Source of the DNA: Acidobacteriota bacterium
GTDB lineage: Bacteria > Acidobacteriota > Terriglobia > Acidiferrales > UBA7541
DNA length: 44,880 nucleotides
Direction: 5' to 3'
Assembly: GCA_013289715.1 (NCBI GenBank)
Contig: JABCZJ010000028.1
Location: 1 to 44,880 of the forward strand
This document shows positions 22,761 to 31,654 of the stretch, in pieces. Each line of letters begins with the position of its first letter. Positions within the stretch are counted from its first letter, which is position 1. The notes below the pieces were generated by a model. The model was not told the DNA's origin and did not search any database. It was given only the letters and a program-made list of their open reading frames with translations. The translations under genes and the position numbers were made by a program.

Positions 22761-23167
22761 ACCGCAGCGTCAACAATCCGCCGCCGGGAAAAAGCGAACC
22801 GACCGCTCCGCGCCAGAGCTTCGCCGAGCAGTTGGGCGGGTTCCTGCGCCGCAATTTGTACTGGTTCCTGATTGCGGGATTCGTGCTGCTGCTCCTGCAA
22901 GATATTTTCGGCACGCACGGAGTGCTGGCGATGCGCCGCTCGCAGGCCGAAGCGCGGAAGATTCAGCAGGAAATTAATCAGCTGGATGCGGAAAATAAGA
23001 AACTGCAGAACCACGTGAAGGATCTGAAGACCGATCCTTCCACGATGGAATGTATCGCCCGCGAGGATTTCGGCTTGGCGCGCCCGGGAGAATTAATTTT
23101 CAAGACGCAGCCGCGACCGACCGATCCGGCACATCCCGCACCACAACAGCCCTGTTCTACGCAGTAA
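22757..23167 (+). CDS. FtsB/DivIC-like septum formation initiator family protein
   Basis: The protein (136 residues from the ATG at 22757, or 140 from 22745) has one membrane span, NLYWFLIAGFVLLLLQDIFG. A coiled coil follows (SQAEARKIQQEINQLDAENK then KLQNHVKDLK), and then the conserved segment TMECIAREDFGLARPGELIF. This is the FtsB/DivIC bitopic division-protein layout, with the bulk outside the membrane and a Pro-rich C-terminal tail. FtsB links FtsL and FtsQ in the divisome. The ATGA overlap with the phosphohexomutase indicates translational coupling. It converges closely (7 nt) with the acyltransferase gene. Confidence 0.85.
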   Translation: MNRSVNNPPPGKSEPTAPRQSFAEQLGGFLRRNLYWFLIAGFVLLLLQDIFGTHGVLAMRRSQAEARKIQQEINQLDAENKKLQNHVKDLKTDPSTMECIAREDFGLARPGELIFKTQPRPTDPAHPAPQQPCSTQ

Positions 23168-23174
23168 GTAACCG

Positions 23175-24302
23175 TTAGCCTTGCGACCCAGCAGCCGGCT
23201 GCACAGCGCGGCGCAACCAGGCAATCAGGTCAGCCCCATTCCCCTTGCAGCGCGTTCGTGCCACGGATAATAAGACCATCGCGGTGGTAATGATCAGCAA
23301 CCCGAAAGTCGCCATCGGAATGGATTGCGCGCCCTTCTGCAGAATGGAGAACCGGCCGTACACAAACTCAATGTGCACCCAGTAAACCAGTAGCGACGTC
23401 TGGCCCATCTGCACCATCGGGCTGAACGGGATTCGCGAAACTACCGTGCGGCACCACACGTAGCTCAGCGGAAATAGCACCAGCAGGATGCCCACGCGTG
23501 CCAAGAAAAAATTGGGGCTGGTGTGCCAGTAGTCGTACACAGCGAAGAGCTGCACCGGCCGCGCGTCCAGCCACGTCGAAAAATAGTACAGCGCGATTCC
23601 CAACGCGCCCAGGAACGCGACGCCTCTCGCCTGGTTGTTCATCGCCCAATCGTCGAACAGGAAAAATCCCAGCGCCAGTCCGGCAAACGCAAAAGCCGCC
23701 CACGGGAAAACCGGGAAGAGCCACGCCTGCGGAGCCTTGAACGTGTGTACGCCATTGATGTAGGACTCCAGATACCACGGCAACCAGCTCGGCCGCCACG
23801 TGGTGTAGAGCGGCGGCGTAGCCAGTGCGATTGCCGCCGTGGCCGCCAGCGCAAGCAACAGATTCGCCGCGCGTGTGCGTGCGAACCAGCATACTACGCC
23901 CATCAGGATCATCGAGAAGCCGATTGTGTTCAGAATATCCACGCGCAGCAGGTCGGTCCAGGGCGCCCACGGTAGCCCGAGCAGATATTCCTGCAAGCGA
24001 AAGCCGTAGCCGAGTGCCAAAATTTCCGCGCCGCGAAGAATCGTCTTGCGCGCGATTTGGTTCGCCGGTACGGCCTTGCGCCGCAGCTTGTCCGTGACCA
24101 GCGCGAACGACACACCCGCGAGAAACAGAAACATCGGCGCAGGCAGCGTGCCGCTCAGCTGCGACCACTTGAAAAACTTCGTCTCGCGCGCCGATGGACT
24201 CAACCACGAATCGTACGCATGCACCTGAAACATCAGCAGACAGGCAAATCCCCGCAGCCAATCAATGTAAGTAAACCGTTCGGGTTTCGTAGGCGCAGGC
24301 AT
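23175..24302 (-). CDS. Multi-pass membrane acyltransferase, DUF1624/HGSNAT-like
   Basis: From the ATG at 24302 the protein has 375 residues; the frame opens earlier at a TTG (24341). It has about ten hydrophobic segments. The N-terminus, FTYIDWLRGFACLLMFQVHA, is the signature of the DUF1624/heparan-glucosaminide-acetyltransferase-like and related acyltransferase families: YIDWLRG with a membrane-embedded histidine. A further typical part is PAPMFLFLAGVSFAL. Such proteins transfer acetyl or acyl groups across the membrane to sugars. The substrate is unknown and no glycan cluster adjoins it. Family-level call only. Confidence 0.8.
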   Translation of the reverse strand: MPAPTKPERFTYIDWLRGFACLLMFQVHAYDSWLSPSARETKFFKWSQLSGTLPAPMFLFLAGVSFALVTDKLRRKAVPANQIARKTILRGAEILALGYGFRLQEYLLGLPWAPWTDLLRVDILNTIGFSMILMGVVCWFARTRAANLLLALAATAAIALATPPLYTTWRPSWLPWYLESYINGVHTFKAPQAWLFPVFPWAAFAFAGLALGFFLFDDWAMNNQARGVAFLGALGIALYYFSTWLDARPVQLFAVYDYWHTSPNFFLARVGILLVLFPLSYVWCRTVVSRIPFSPMVQMGQTSLLVYWVHIEFVYGRFSILQKGAQSIPMATFGLLIITTAMVLLSVARTRCKGNGADLIAWLRRAVQPAAGSQG

Positions 24303-24503
24303 TCGTGTGGCGTTGTTTTGAGCCGAAACAGAATCGCACAAGAATCACCGCGCCGGAACCGGAAAGGAATCAGCGGTTGCCCTTTGCAGGATCATCCCCG
24401 GAGCACCGCGCGGGCCGGAACCGCTCACGCGCGCCCCCCGCCACATTCATTCATCTGGCAGTAACACACCTGCGCTATCAGTCTTCAACCTATCGCGCGC
24501 ACC

Positions 24504-24548
24504 ATGGACGAACCAACCGCACAGGGGCTCTCGAATGCAGCCTTATGA
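24504..24548 (+). other. Short upstream ORF overlapping the sthA start
   Basis: ATG at 24504 opens a 14-codon frame (MDEPTAQGLSNAAL) that stops with TGA at 24546-24548, 11 nt inside sthA in another frame. It could couple or dampen translation of sthA, but a frame this short is often chance. The rest of the 232-nt gap shows a repeated GCCGGAACCG at about 24353 and 24413 and nothing else I can name. Confidence 0.25.
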
Positions 24549-25917
24549 CCTGATCGTGATCGGCTCCGGGCCGGGCGGGCAGCGTGCCGCCATCCAGGGC
24601 GCGAAGGCCGGCAAGCGGGTAGCGATGATCGAAAAGCAGAGCGCCATCGGCGGCGTCTGCATCAATACTGGCACCATCCCGAGCAAGACAATGCGCGAAG
24701 CCGTTCTGCACCTCTCTGGCTTCTATTCCAAGAACTTCTACGGCGCCAATCGCGGCGCTGCGGCTACGATTACCATGGCCGACGTCATTTTCCGCATCCA
24801 ACGCGTCGTCGAGAACGAAGTTGGAGTCACTCAGGACCAGCTCAAGCGCAACGGGGTGGACGTCCTCCACGGCACTGGAAAATTCATCGATGCGCATCAC
24901 CTGCGGGTAGAGAACAGCAATGGCTACGCCGAAATTGAAGGCAAATACGTCGTCATCGCTACCGGCACCACGCCTGCGAAGAATCCGAACGTGCCCATCA
25001 ACGGCCGCAACATTATTGATAGCGACCAGATTCTGAGCATGCCGCAGATTCCCAGGACGCTCATCGTGGTGGGCGGCGGGGTGATCGGTGTCGAGTACGC
25101 CTGTATGTTCGCGACGCTCGGCGTGCGCGTCATCATCGTCGAAAAGCGGCCACGCCTGCTTGAGTTTGCAGATACCGAAATGGTCGAAGCGCTCAGCTAT
25201 CAGATGCGTGATCACCGCGCCACCATGCGCCTGAGCGAAGAAGTCGAAAGCGTGGAAGCACTAGCCGATGGCAAAGTGGCTGCGAACCTGGTGAGCAAAA
25301 AGCGCATCCACGCGGATGCGTTGCTCTACGCGGTAGGCCGCCAGGGCAACGTGGAACGGTTGGAGCTGGCCGCGGCCGGCATCGAGGCAGACAATCGCGG
25401 CCGCATCCAAGTTGACGCGGATTTCCGCACCACGCAGCCGCACATCTTCGCTGTCGGCGACGTGATCGGCTTTCCCAGCTTGGCTTCCGTTTCCATGGAA
25501 CAGGGCCGCATCGCCGCTGCACGGGCCTTCGGTCTGCCAGTGCAGACCGATCCTGAAAGCTATCCTTACGGGATTTACACCATTCCGCAGATTTCTTTCA
25601 TCGGGAAGACCGAGGAGCAGCTCACCGACGCCGACGTTCCCTACGAAGTGGGCGTGGCTTACTATCGCGAGATCGCGCGCGGCCAGATCGCGGGGCATAC
25701 CGACGGACGGCTCAAACTCCTTTTCCATCGCGAAACGCTGGAATTGCTGGGCGTACATATTTTTGGCGAGAACGCCGCTGAGCTGCTTCACATCGGCCAG
25801 GCCGTCTTCAAGCTGAAGGGCAAGATCACCTACTTCGTAGATACCGTTTTCAACTATCCCACGCTGGCAGAGTGTTACAAGACTGCCGCGTTCAACGGCC
25901 TGAATCGCCTCACTTGA
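24535..25917 (+). CDS. sthA: Soluble pyridine nucleotide transhydrogenase-like flavoprotein
   Basis: The 460-residue protein has the FAD fold YDLIVIGSGPGGQRAAIQGA, the NAD(P) fold LIVVGGGVIGVEYACMFATL, and the FAD loop HIFAVGDVIGFPSLAS. The C-terminal dimerisation domain contains LLGVHIFGENAAELLHIGQA. In disulfide reductases the N-terminal motif has two cysteines. Here it reads GGVCINTGTIPSK, with one cysteine replaced by Thr, as in SthA (GGGCTHWGTIPSK in E. coli). This argues for NADPH to NAD+ transhydrogenation over lipoamide or glutathione reduction. A weak AGGGG precedes the ATG. It is monocistronic by orientation on the left; the next plus gene starts 77 nt later. Confidence 0.9.
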   Translation: MQPYDLIVIGSGPGGQRAAIQGAKAGKRVAMIEKQSAIGGVCINTGTIPSKTMREAVLHLSGFYSKNFYGANRGAAATITMADVIFRIQRVVENEVGVTQDQLKRNGVDVLHGTGKFIDAHHLRVENSNGYAEIEGKYVVIATGTTPAKNPNVPINGRNIIDSDQILSMPQIPRTLIVVGGGVIGVEYACMFATLGVRVIIVEKRPRLLEFADTEMVEALSYQMRDHRATMRLSEEVESVEALADGKVAANLVSKKRIHADALLYAVGRQGNVERLELAAAGIEADNRGRIQVDADFRTTQPHIFAVGDVIGFPSLASVSMEQGRIAAARAFGLPVQTDPESYPYGIYTIPQISFIGKTEEQLTDADVPYEVGVAYYREIARGQIAGHTDGRLKLLFHRETLELLGVHIFGENAAELLHIGQAVFKLKGKITYFVDTVFNYPTLAECYKTAAFNGLNRLT

Positions 25918-25980
25918 TTGTCGGCCGATAGGAAATTGCGCTGCGGTTGAAGTCCCTACCGCGATCGGCGCGCACTTCGG

Positions 25981-25986
25981 TAAAAT
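25981..25986 (+). promoter_or_regulatory. -10 box placed for a leaderless CPBP-protease mRNA
   Basis: TAAAAT ends 8 nt before the in-frame GTG at 25995, the same spacing as at the phosphohexomutase gene. A CTCC lies between them, but no purine-rich ribosome site. A transcription start at the GTG is expected. No good -35 is visible. Confidence 0.4.
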
Positions 25987-25994
25987 CTCCTTCC

Positions 25995-26990
25995 GTGGCG
26001 AAAAACTCTCAGTCTTGGTCGATGAATCTGGCGACGGCGTCCGCCGTGTGGACCGTGATAGTGGGTCTCGCGACGTTCTACGGAATTCGCCTGGGCTACA
26101 CCGGCCGTTCGTTCGCGCTGGCGCTCGGCGTGGCTGCGGCGCTGTTCGCGTTTGAGTTATTTTTCGCGGCGCCTCGCGTGCTCGAGCGAGCGCGGCATTT
26201 GTTCGGTGATCACGGCGCGGTGCTGGCGCCGCTGGTCCCTCTCTTCGCTGTCCTGATTTACACCATCGGCGTCACCGGCAATTGGAAAACGGCGCTGCTC
26301 GGCGCGGCCTACACCGTGCTGCCGGCGTTGCTGGCCGCTACATGCATCGGGAAACCCGCCGGCCAGTGGCAAGACTACGCCGCCGTGCTGCTGATCTGGT
26401 TGCCGATCGAACTCCGCTGGAAGGGCCTTACATTTCTGTACCTGCTCTTCCCTTATCCGCCGCAGCTGATGCACACGCTCACAATCCTGCTGGCGCTGAG
26501 CACGGGCGTCGCGGCGTTCGTGCTGCTGCGGCGTCTGGACGGCATCGGTTACGCGGTGGAATGGCGACGCGGCTTCGCGTGGAATGTGATTTTCCATTTT
26601 GCAGTATTCGCCATCATCGCCGTCGTGCTCGGCCTGCGCATCGGATTCCTCACATATGCGCCGTCGCTGTCACGTCTGCGCACGGCGCCGATTGAAGTCG
26701 TCGGGATTTTACTTTTCACCGCGTGGCCGGAGGAATTCCTGTTTCGTGGGGTACTGCAAAATATTCTTTCACGCACGTTCAAGAATCAGTGGGCGGGCTT
26801 GGCTGTCGCGTCCGTCGCATTCGGCTTTGCGCACATCTTCCACGCGCCCTTCCCCAATTGGAAATATGTGTTCCTGGCAACCGTGGCGGGGTTGTTCTAC
26901 GGCCGAACGTGGATTAAAACCGGATCGCTATTTCCTGGCGCCATCGTGCACGCGCTGGTGGACATCCTGTGGCACGTTTTGTTCCGCTGA
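25995..26990 (+). CDS. CPBP-family intramembrane metalloprotease
   Basis: From the GTG at 25995 the protein has 331 residues (the frame opens at TTG 25947). It is a multi-pass membrane protein with about eight hydrophobic segments. The C-terminal third carries the three CPBP/CAAX-protease motifs: EEFLFRGVLQNIL (the EExxxR motif), FGFAHIFHAPFP (the FxxxH motif) and HALVDILWH. Type II CAAX-like proteases cleave in or near the membrane, and some process bacteriocins or anti-sigma factors. No partner lies beside it. It converges with thiG with 49 nt between stops. Start choice favours GTG because a -10 box lies 8 nt upstream. Confidence 0.88.
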   Translation: MAKNSQSWSMNLATASAVWTVIVGLATFYGIRLGYTGRSFALALGVAAALFAFELFFAAPRVLERARHLFGDHGAVLAPLVPLFAVLIYTIGVTGNWKTALLGAAYTVLPALLAATCIGKPAGQWQDYAAVLLIWLPIELRWKGLTFLYLLFPYPPQLMHTLTILLALSTGVAAFVLLRRLDGIGYAVEWRRGFAWNVIFHFAVFAIIAVVLGLRIGFLTYAPSLSRLRTAPIEVVGILLFTAWPEEFLFRGVLQNILSRTFKNQWAGLAVASVAFGFAHIFHAPFPNWKYVFLATVAGLFYGRTWIKTGSLFPGAIVHALVDILWHVLFR

Positions 26991-27039
26991 ACGCTGAGCG
27001 GCGTGCTGCCCCAATGTCATAATAACAAAGCCGAACAGC

Positions 27040-27816
27040 CTACTTCACGACTCCATGCAACGGGCTCGAAGCGGAAGCGTAAAGTTTCTTGCTAATCCGC
27101 CCCGCCAGAAATGCCTTGCGGCCGGCGTCCACAGCGGATCCCATCGCCTCGGCCATCAGCACAGCATCTTGCGCCTCGGCAATCGCGGTGTTCATCAATA
27201 CGCCGTCCGCACCCAATTCCATCGCCAATGCCGCATCCGATGCGGTGCCCACGCCCGCATCCAAAATCAGCGGCACTTCCGTAATCCGGTCGCGCAGTAT
27301 CCGCAGGTTGGTTACATTCTGGATGCCCATGCCAGAACCAATTGGCGCGCCCAAAGGCATCACCGCCGCGGCGCCCGCATCAATCAATTTCCGCGCGACG
27401 ATCAAATCGTCATTCGTGTAAGGCAGCACCACGAATCCTTCCTGGGCCAAAATCTTCGTCGCCGCGATCAATTGCTCGGTGTCCGGGAAAAGCGTCTGCT
27501 GGTCGCCGATTACTTCCAGCTTCACCCACTCCGAAAGACCGACTTCGCGCCCCAGCCGCGCCGTGCGCACCGCTTCGTCCGCTGTGTAGCAGCCCGCGGT
27601 ATTCGGCAAAATGAAAAAATTCGCGCGGTCAATGTAATCGAGCAGGGATTCTTTGGACTTGTCGGTGAGATTCACGCGCCGCACCGCAACTGTGACCATC
27701 TCCGCGCCGGAAGCCTGATGCGCGCGCCGCATCTCGTCAAAGCTGCGATATTTCCCCGTGCCCACAATCAACCGCGAATTGAAAGCGCGCCCGGCAATCA
27801 CCAGTTGGTCGGCCAT
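27040..27816 (-). CDS. thiG: Thiazole synthase
   Basis: ThiG condenses deoxyxylulose 5-phosphate, dehydroglycine and ThiS thiocarboxylate into the thiazole of thiamine. The 258-residue TIM-barrel has LIVGTGKYRSFDEM at its start, the Schiff-base lysine in EWVKLEVIGD (K99, equal to B. subtilis K96), GVGTASDAALAMELGADGVL and the C-terminal segment RKAFLAGRISKKLYASASSP. The ATG at 27816 has GGAGA 6 nt upstream, and a -10-like TACAAT lies just beyond. ThiS, ThiF, ThiH and ThiO genes are not adjacent, so it is an orphan copy here. I saw no TPP-riboswitch core upstream. Confidence 0.95.
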   Translation of the reverse strand: MADQLVIAGRAFNSRLIVGTGKYRSFDEMRRAHQASGAEMVTVAVRRVNLTDKSKESLLDYIDRANFFILPNTAGCYTADEAVRTARLGREVGLSEWVKLEVIGDQQTLFPDTEQLIAATKILAQEGFVVLPYTNDDLIVARKLIDAGAAAVMPLGAPIGSGMGIQNVTNLRILRDRITEVPLILDAGVGTASDAALAMELGADGVLMNTAIAEAQDAVLMAEAMGSAVDAGRKAFLAGRISKKLYASASSPLHGVVK

Positions 27817-27945
27817 CACGATTCTCCGAATTTCATTGTACAGCGCGCGGACTGCCCGAGGCGCGATTCCCGCCGGCCTGCACTGCCAGCAAGCGCGGCT
27901 CGCAGAGGTTATACGCGAAACCTCCGGCCATTGCCAAGTTTCGGG

Positions 27946-29757
27946 TTAGGCTTGGTGCTGCGGCCGCGGCTCTTCCACATCCGCATACAGCCGTGCGATC
28001 ACGTCCTGATATCGCTCTTCGATCACGCGCCGCTTCATTTTCAGCGTGTAGGTCAGCTCGCCGCTGGCATACGTGAAATCCTGCTCCAGCAGCGCGAAGC
28101 GCTTGGGCTTCTCGTATTGCGCCAGCGACGCGGTCAGGCGTTCGACTTCGTGCGAGATTAAATCGCGCACCCAGGGGTCCACAAAGATTTGCGAACGCGG
28201 CGCAAAATCACGCCCCTGCCGCTTCGCTTCGGCTTCGATGGCGGTGAAATTCAACACAATCAAAACGGATACAAACTTGCGCTTGTCGCCCACTACGATC
28301 GCATTCGTAATGTACGGGCAAGATTTCAGCATGTTTTCGATCGGCGCGGGCGCAACGAATTTTCCCGCGGCCGTCTTCAACAATTCTTTCTTGCGGTCGG
28401 TGATGATCAGATACCCGTCCGCGTCGAGCTTTCCGATGTCGCCGGTGCGGAACCAACCGTCCTCGCTCAAGACGTCGCGCGTCTCCGCGGGTTTGCGATA
28501 GTAGCCCTGCATGACGTTCGGCCCCTTTACCAGAATCTCGCCATCCTCCGCGATGCGCACTTCCACATGCGGAATGGGACGCCCGACGGTGCCCACTTTG
28601 TTTGCCGTCGGCAAATTCGCCGTAACCACCGGCGCAGTTTCCGTCAGGCCATAGCCCTGATACACCGGCACATTTAACGACCAGAAAAATTCCGCAAGTT
28701 CCGGTGCCAGCGGCGCTCCGCCGGAACAGAATGTGCGAATCCTGCCGCCCAGCCCCATGCGAATTTTTGAGTAGACCAGGCGGTCCGCGATGCTCCAGCG
28801 CAGCTGCAACCCACTGCCAGCCGCTTTCCCGTAAGCCCGCCACGGCACCGATTCTTCCGCCACGCGCAGCGCCCAGTCGAAAATCTTGCGCTTCAGGCCT
28901 GTTTCGCGATGACCCTTTTCCAAGATGTTTGCGTACAGTTTCTCGAAAAACCTCGGCACAGCAGCCGTCATCGTCGGATGCACTTGCAGCAACGCTTCCG
29001 CGACGGCTTCGATCTGCTCGAGGTAGGCAATCGAAACGCCGCGAGACAGATAGCCATAACCCACAGTGCGTTCGTACACATGAGCGAGCGGCAAAAATTC
29101 CAGCGCCACGTCATCCGGGAGAAAAACATATTCCTTCAGCGAGTCGATCGCATTCGAGCTGAGGTTCGAATGGTTCAGCATCACACCCTTCGGTTCGCCG
29201 GTAGTTCCTGAGGTGTAAATGATCGTCGCCAGTTGATCGCTGGAAACTTGCTTCGCGCGGCGGCGGTATTCGGCGACATCCGCGTCTCCGGCTGTGGCAA
29301 TCAAAGTCTCATAACGCAGAATTTCGCCGTGCAGATCGCTCGGCGGAGCCACGGAAATTACGTGTTCGAGACCGGGCACGCGCTCGCGCGCTTCGGCAAT
29401 TTTCCGTGCTTGCGCTTCGCCCTTGGTGATCACAATCCGCGCGCCCGAATCATTCAGAATATACGTGAGCCGGTCGGCGGACTCGTTGAAATACACGGGC
29501 ACGCTCGCCGCACCCAGCCCGGTAATCGCGAAATCCGCAACGTGCCACTCCGCGCAGTTCGGCGCGAAGATTCCCACGCGATCGCCCGCCTTGATGCCTA
29601 GTTCGCCCAGCGCTTTCGAAAGGCCCGCCACGCGCCGCAGCATTTCGCCCGCGCTGATGGATTCCCAGCCATTCGCGGTCTTGGAAAATTGCGCTTTCGG
29701 ATTCGCGTAACGGTCGACAGCGTCCAGGAAAAGTTTGTTCAGCGCGGGATAGTCCAT
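27946..29757 (-). CDS. Long-chain acyl-CoA synthetase (AMP-binding)
   Basis: The 603-residue enzyme activates fatty acids via an acyl-adenylate. It has the P-loop TIIYTSGTTGEPKG (about residues 175-188), YQGYGLTETAPVV, the DGWFRTGDIGKLD and TDRKKELLKTAAGKFVAP segments. The FLPLAHVYERTVGY part is typical of the FadD15/FAA1-like class. Length fits that class. The ATG at 29757 has only a weak GAGAGC upstream. It is divergent from hutU and 129 nt from the thiG start on the same strand, so co-transcription with thiG is possible but not evident. Substrate chain length is not readable. Confidence 0.93.
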   Translation of the reverse strand: MDYPALNKLFLDAVDRYANPKAQFSKTANGWESISAGEMLRRVAGLSKALGELGIKAGDRVGIFAPNCAEWHVADFAITGLGAASVPVYFNESADRLTYILNDSGARIVITKGEAQARKIAEARERVPGLEHVISVAPPSDLHGEILRYETLIATAGDADVAEYRRRAKQVSSDQLATIIYTSGTTGEPKGVMLNHSNLSSNAIDSLKEYVFLPDDVALEFLPLAHVYERTVGYGYLSRGVSIAYLEQIEAVAEALLQVHPTMTAAVPRFFEKLYANILEKGHRETGLKRKIFDWALRVAEESVPWRAYGKAAGSGLQLRWSIADRLVYSKIRMGLGGRIRTFCSGGAPLAPELAEFFWSLNVPVYQGYGLTETAPVVTANLPTANKVGTVGRPIPHVEVRIAEDGEILVKGPNVMQGYYRKPAETRDVLSEDGWFRTGDIGKLDADGYLIITDRKKELLKTAAGKFVAPAPIENMLKSCPYITNAIVVGDKRKFVSVLIVLNFTAIEAEAKRQGRDFAPRSQIFVDPWVRDLISHEVERLTASLAQYEKPKRFALLEQDFTYASGELTYTLKMKRRVIEERYQDVIARLYADVEEPRPQHQA

Positions 29758-29796
29758 GTGCTCTCAAACAACTCTAGCGTATAGGCGCGGGACGCG

Positions 29797-29820
29797 CAAC
29801 GCGATTGCCCGGGCGCGTTG
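29797..29820. repeat. Inverted repeat in the divergent acyl-CoA synthetase/hutU gap
   Basis: CAACGCG (29797-29803) and CGCGTTG (29814-29820) are perfect 7-bp arms with a 10-nt spacer, between the divergent starts at 29757 and 29896. It does not match the HutC operators I know. A -10-like TAAGAT for hutU is at 29873-29878. A regulator site is possible but unproven. Confidence 0.35.
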
Positions 29821-29895
29821 TGGGGACACGCGAAGGTTGCGGCCGCGCTACAAATCGGGCGCCCGTGTGCGATAAGATGCCTGCGGAGGGTTTCC

Positions 29896-31578
29896 ATGTC
29901 GAAGTTAGCCACCGAGGAAGTTTCCGGCTATCCACCGGTGCGCGCGCCGCGCGGCTCCGCTCTTTCCTGCAAGGGCTGGCAACAGGAAGCGGCGCTGCGC
30001 ATGTTGATGAACAACCTCGATCCGGAAGTCGCCGAGAAGCCCGAAGATTTGATCGTCTACGGCGGACGCGGGAAGGCTGCACGCAACTGGAATTGTTACC
30101 ACGCGATCGTCGCATCGTTGCGCGCGCTGGAAAACGACGAAACCCTGCTGGTGCAATCCGGCAAGCCCGTGGGAATTTTTCGCACGCATAGCTATGCGCC
30201 GCGCGTGCTGATCGCCAATTCCAATCTCGTCGGGCACTGGAGCGATTGGAAGCATTTCGACGAGCTCGATCGCGCCGGGCTAATGATGTACGGGCAGATG
30301 ACCGCGGGCAGCTGGATTTACATCGGCTCGCAGGGAATTCTGCAGGGCACGTACGAAACTTTCGCGGCGGCCGCGCGGCAGCATTTCGGCGGCGACCTCG
30401 CCGGAAAATTGGTTGTGACCGGCGGCATGGGCGGCATGGGTGGAGCGCAGCCGCTCGCAGCAACTCTGAACGGCGCAGCGTTTCTGGGAATTGACGTGGA
30501 CCCCGAACGCATCAAGCGCCGCGTGAAAACGGGCTACTGCGATGTGATGGTCAACGATCTGGACGAAGCCCTGCGCATCTTGAAAAATGCTGTGCGCAAA
30601 CGCGAAGCCACTTCCGTGGGCCTCACCGGCAACTGCGCGGACGTGATTCCCGAACTCGCGCGGCGTGGCGTGGTGCCCGACCTGCTCACCGATCAAACCA
30701 GCGCGCACGATCCCATCGGCGGGTACATTCCGCAGGGTCTCGACGTTGCGCAAGCCGCCGAACTGCGCAAGGCCGATCCTGCCGCCTACGAAAAGCGCTC
30801 GCTCGATTCCATCGCGCGTCACGTGGAAGGCATGCTTGCGCTGCGGAAAATGGGCTCGGTTACTTTTGATTACGGCAATAACATTCGCACCTTCGCGTTC
30901 CAGCAAGGCGTGAAGAACGCTTATGATTTTCCCGGCTTCGTGCCCGCGTACATTCGCCCACTTTTCTGCGAAGGCCGCGGCCCGTTCCGCTGGGCGGCGC
31001 TTTCCGGCGAACCTTCGGACATTCATCGCACCGACCAGCTGGTGCTCGAAATGTTTCCACACGACGAAATTCTTTCGCGCTGGATCCAGCTTGCACAGAA
31101 GCGCGTGCGCTTTCAGGGACTGCCCGCGCGCATCTGCTGGCTTGGCTACGGCGAACGCGACCGCTTCGGCCTGGCGCTGAACGATCTGGTGGCGCGCGGC
31201 GAATTGAAAGGGCCCATCGTGATTGGCCGCGATCATCTGGATTGCGGCTCGGTCGCTTCGCCCTATCGCGAAACCGAAAAAATGCTGGATGGCTCGGACG
31301 CGATCGCCGATTGGCCCCTGCTCAATGCGCTGCTGAATACCGCCAGCGGCGCCAGCTGGGTCTCGATACACAACGGCGGCGGCGTGGGAATCGGCTATTC
31401 TCTGCACGCCGGTCAAGTGACAGTTGCCGATGGCTCGAAAGAGATGGGCGAACGCATTCAGCGCGTCCTGACCAACGATCCCGGCATCGGCGTCGCACGC
31501 CACGTGGATGCCGGCTATCCCGAAGCCGTCACCTTCGCGAAAAAGTCCGGCCTAAAAATCCCGATGCGCGCTGAATAG
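29896..31578 (+). CDS. hutU: Urocanate hydratase
   Basis: HutU converts urocanate to 4-imidazolone-5-propionate using tightly bound NAD+. The 560-residue protein has YPPVRAPRGSALSCKGWQQE, the NAD-binding GGMGGMGGAQPLA, SAHDPIGGYIPQG, and the catalytic cysteine region LPARICWLGYGERDR. RDHLDCGSVASPYRETE and NGGGVGIGYS are family signatures. The length is close to Pseudomonas HutU (about 556). The ATG at 29896 follows GGAGGG; the frame is open from 29818, but that extension is not protein-like. It starts the plus-strand histidine-degradation cluster. Confidence 0.97.
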   Translation: MSKLATEEVSGYPPVRAPRGSALSCKGWQQEAALRMLMNNLDPEVAEKPEDLIVYGGRGKAARNWNCYHAIVASLRALENDETLLVQSGKPVGIFRTHSYAPRVLIANSNLVGHWSDWKHFDELDRAGLMMYGQMTAGSWIYIGSQGILQGTYETFAAAARQHFGGDLAGKLVVTGGMGGMGGAQPLAATLNGAAFLGIDVDPERIKRRVKTGYCDVMVNDLDEALRILKNAVRKREATSVGLTGNCADVIPELARRGVVPDLLTDQTSAHDPIGGYIPQGLDVAQAAELRKADPAAYEKRSLDSIARHVEGMLALRKMGSVTFDYGNNIRTFAFQQGVKNAYDFPGFVPAYIRPLFCEGRGPFRWAALSGEPSDIHRTDQLVLEMFPHDEILSRWIQLAQKRVRFQGLPARICWLGYGERDRFGLALNDLVARGELKGPIVIGRDHLDCGSVASPYRETEKMLDGSDAIADWPLLNALLNTASGASWVSIHNGGGVGIGYSLHAGQVTVADGSKEMGERIQRVLTNDPGIGVARHVDAGYPEAVTFAKKSGLKIPMRAE

Positions 31579-31654
31579 CTCACGCATCAGATGCATCGTT
31601 GCCGCGCTTAGGAGAAAGTGTCAGATCGCTTCAGGCGCGGACAAAGGAGTCACC

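Noticed and set aside
27817..27945. TPP riboswitch upstream of thiG
   Set aside because: The CTGAGA and related core elements are missing in the 125-nt gap.
30280..31503. Minus-strand frame of about 407 codons opposite hutU
   Set aside because: Antisense shadow of hutU; translation is compositionally random.
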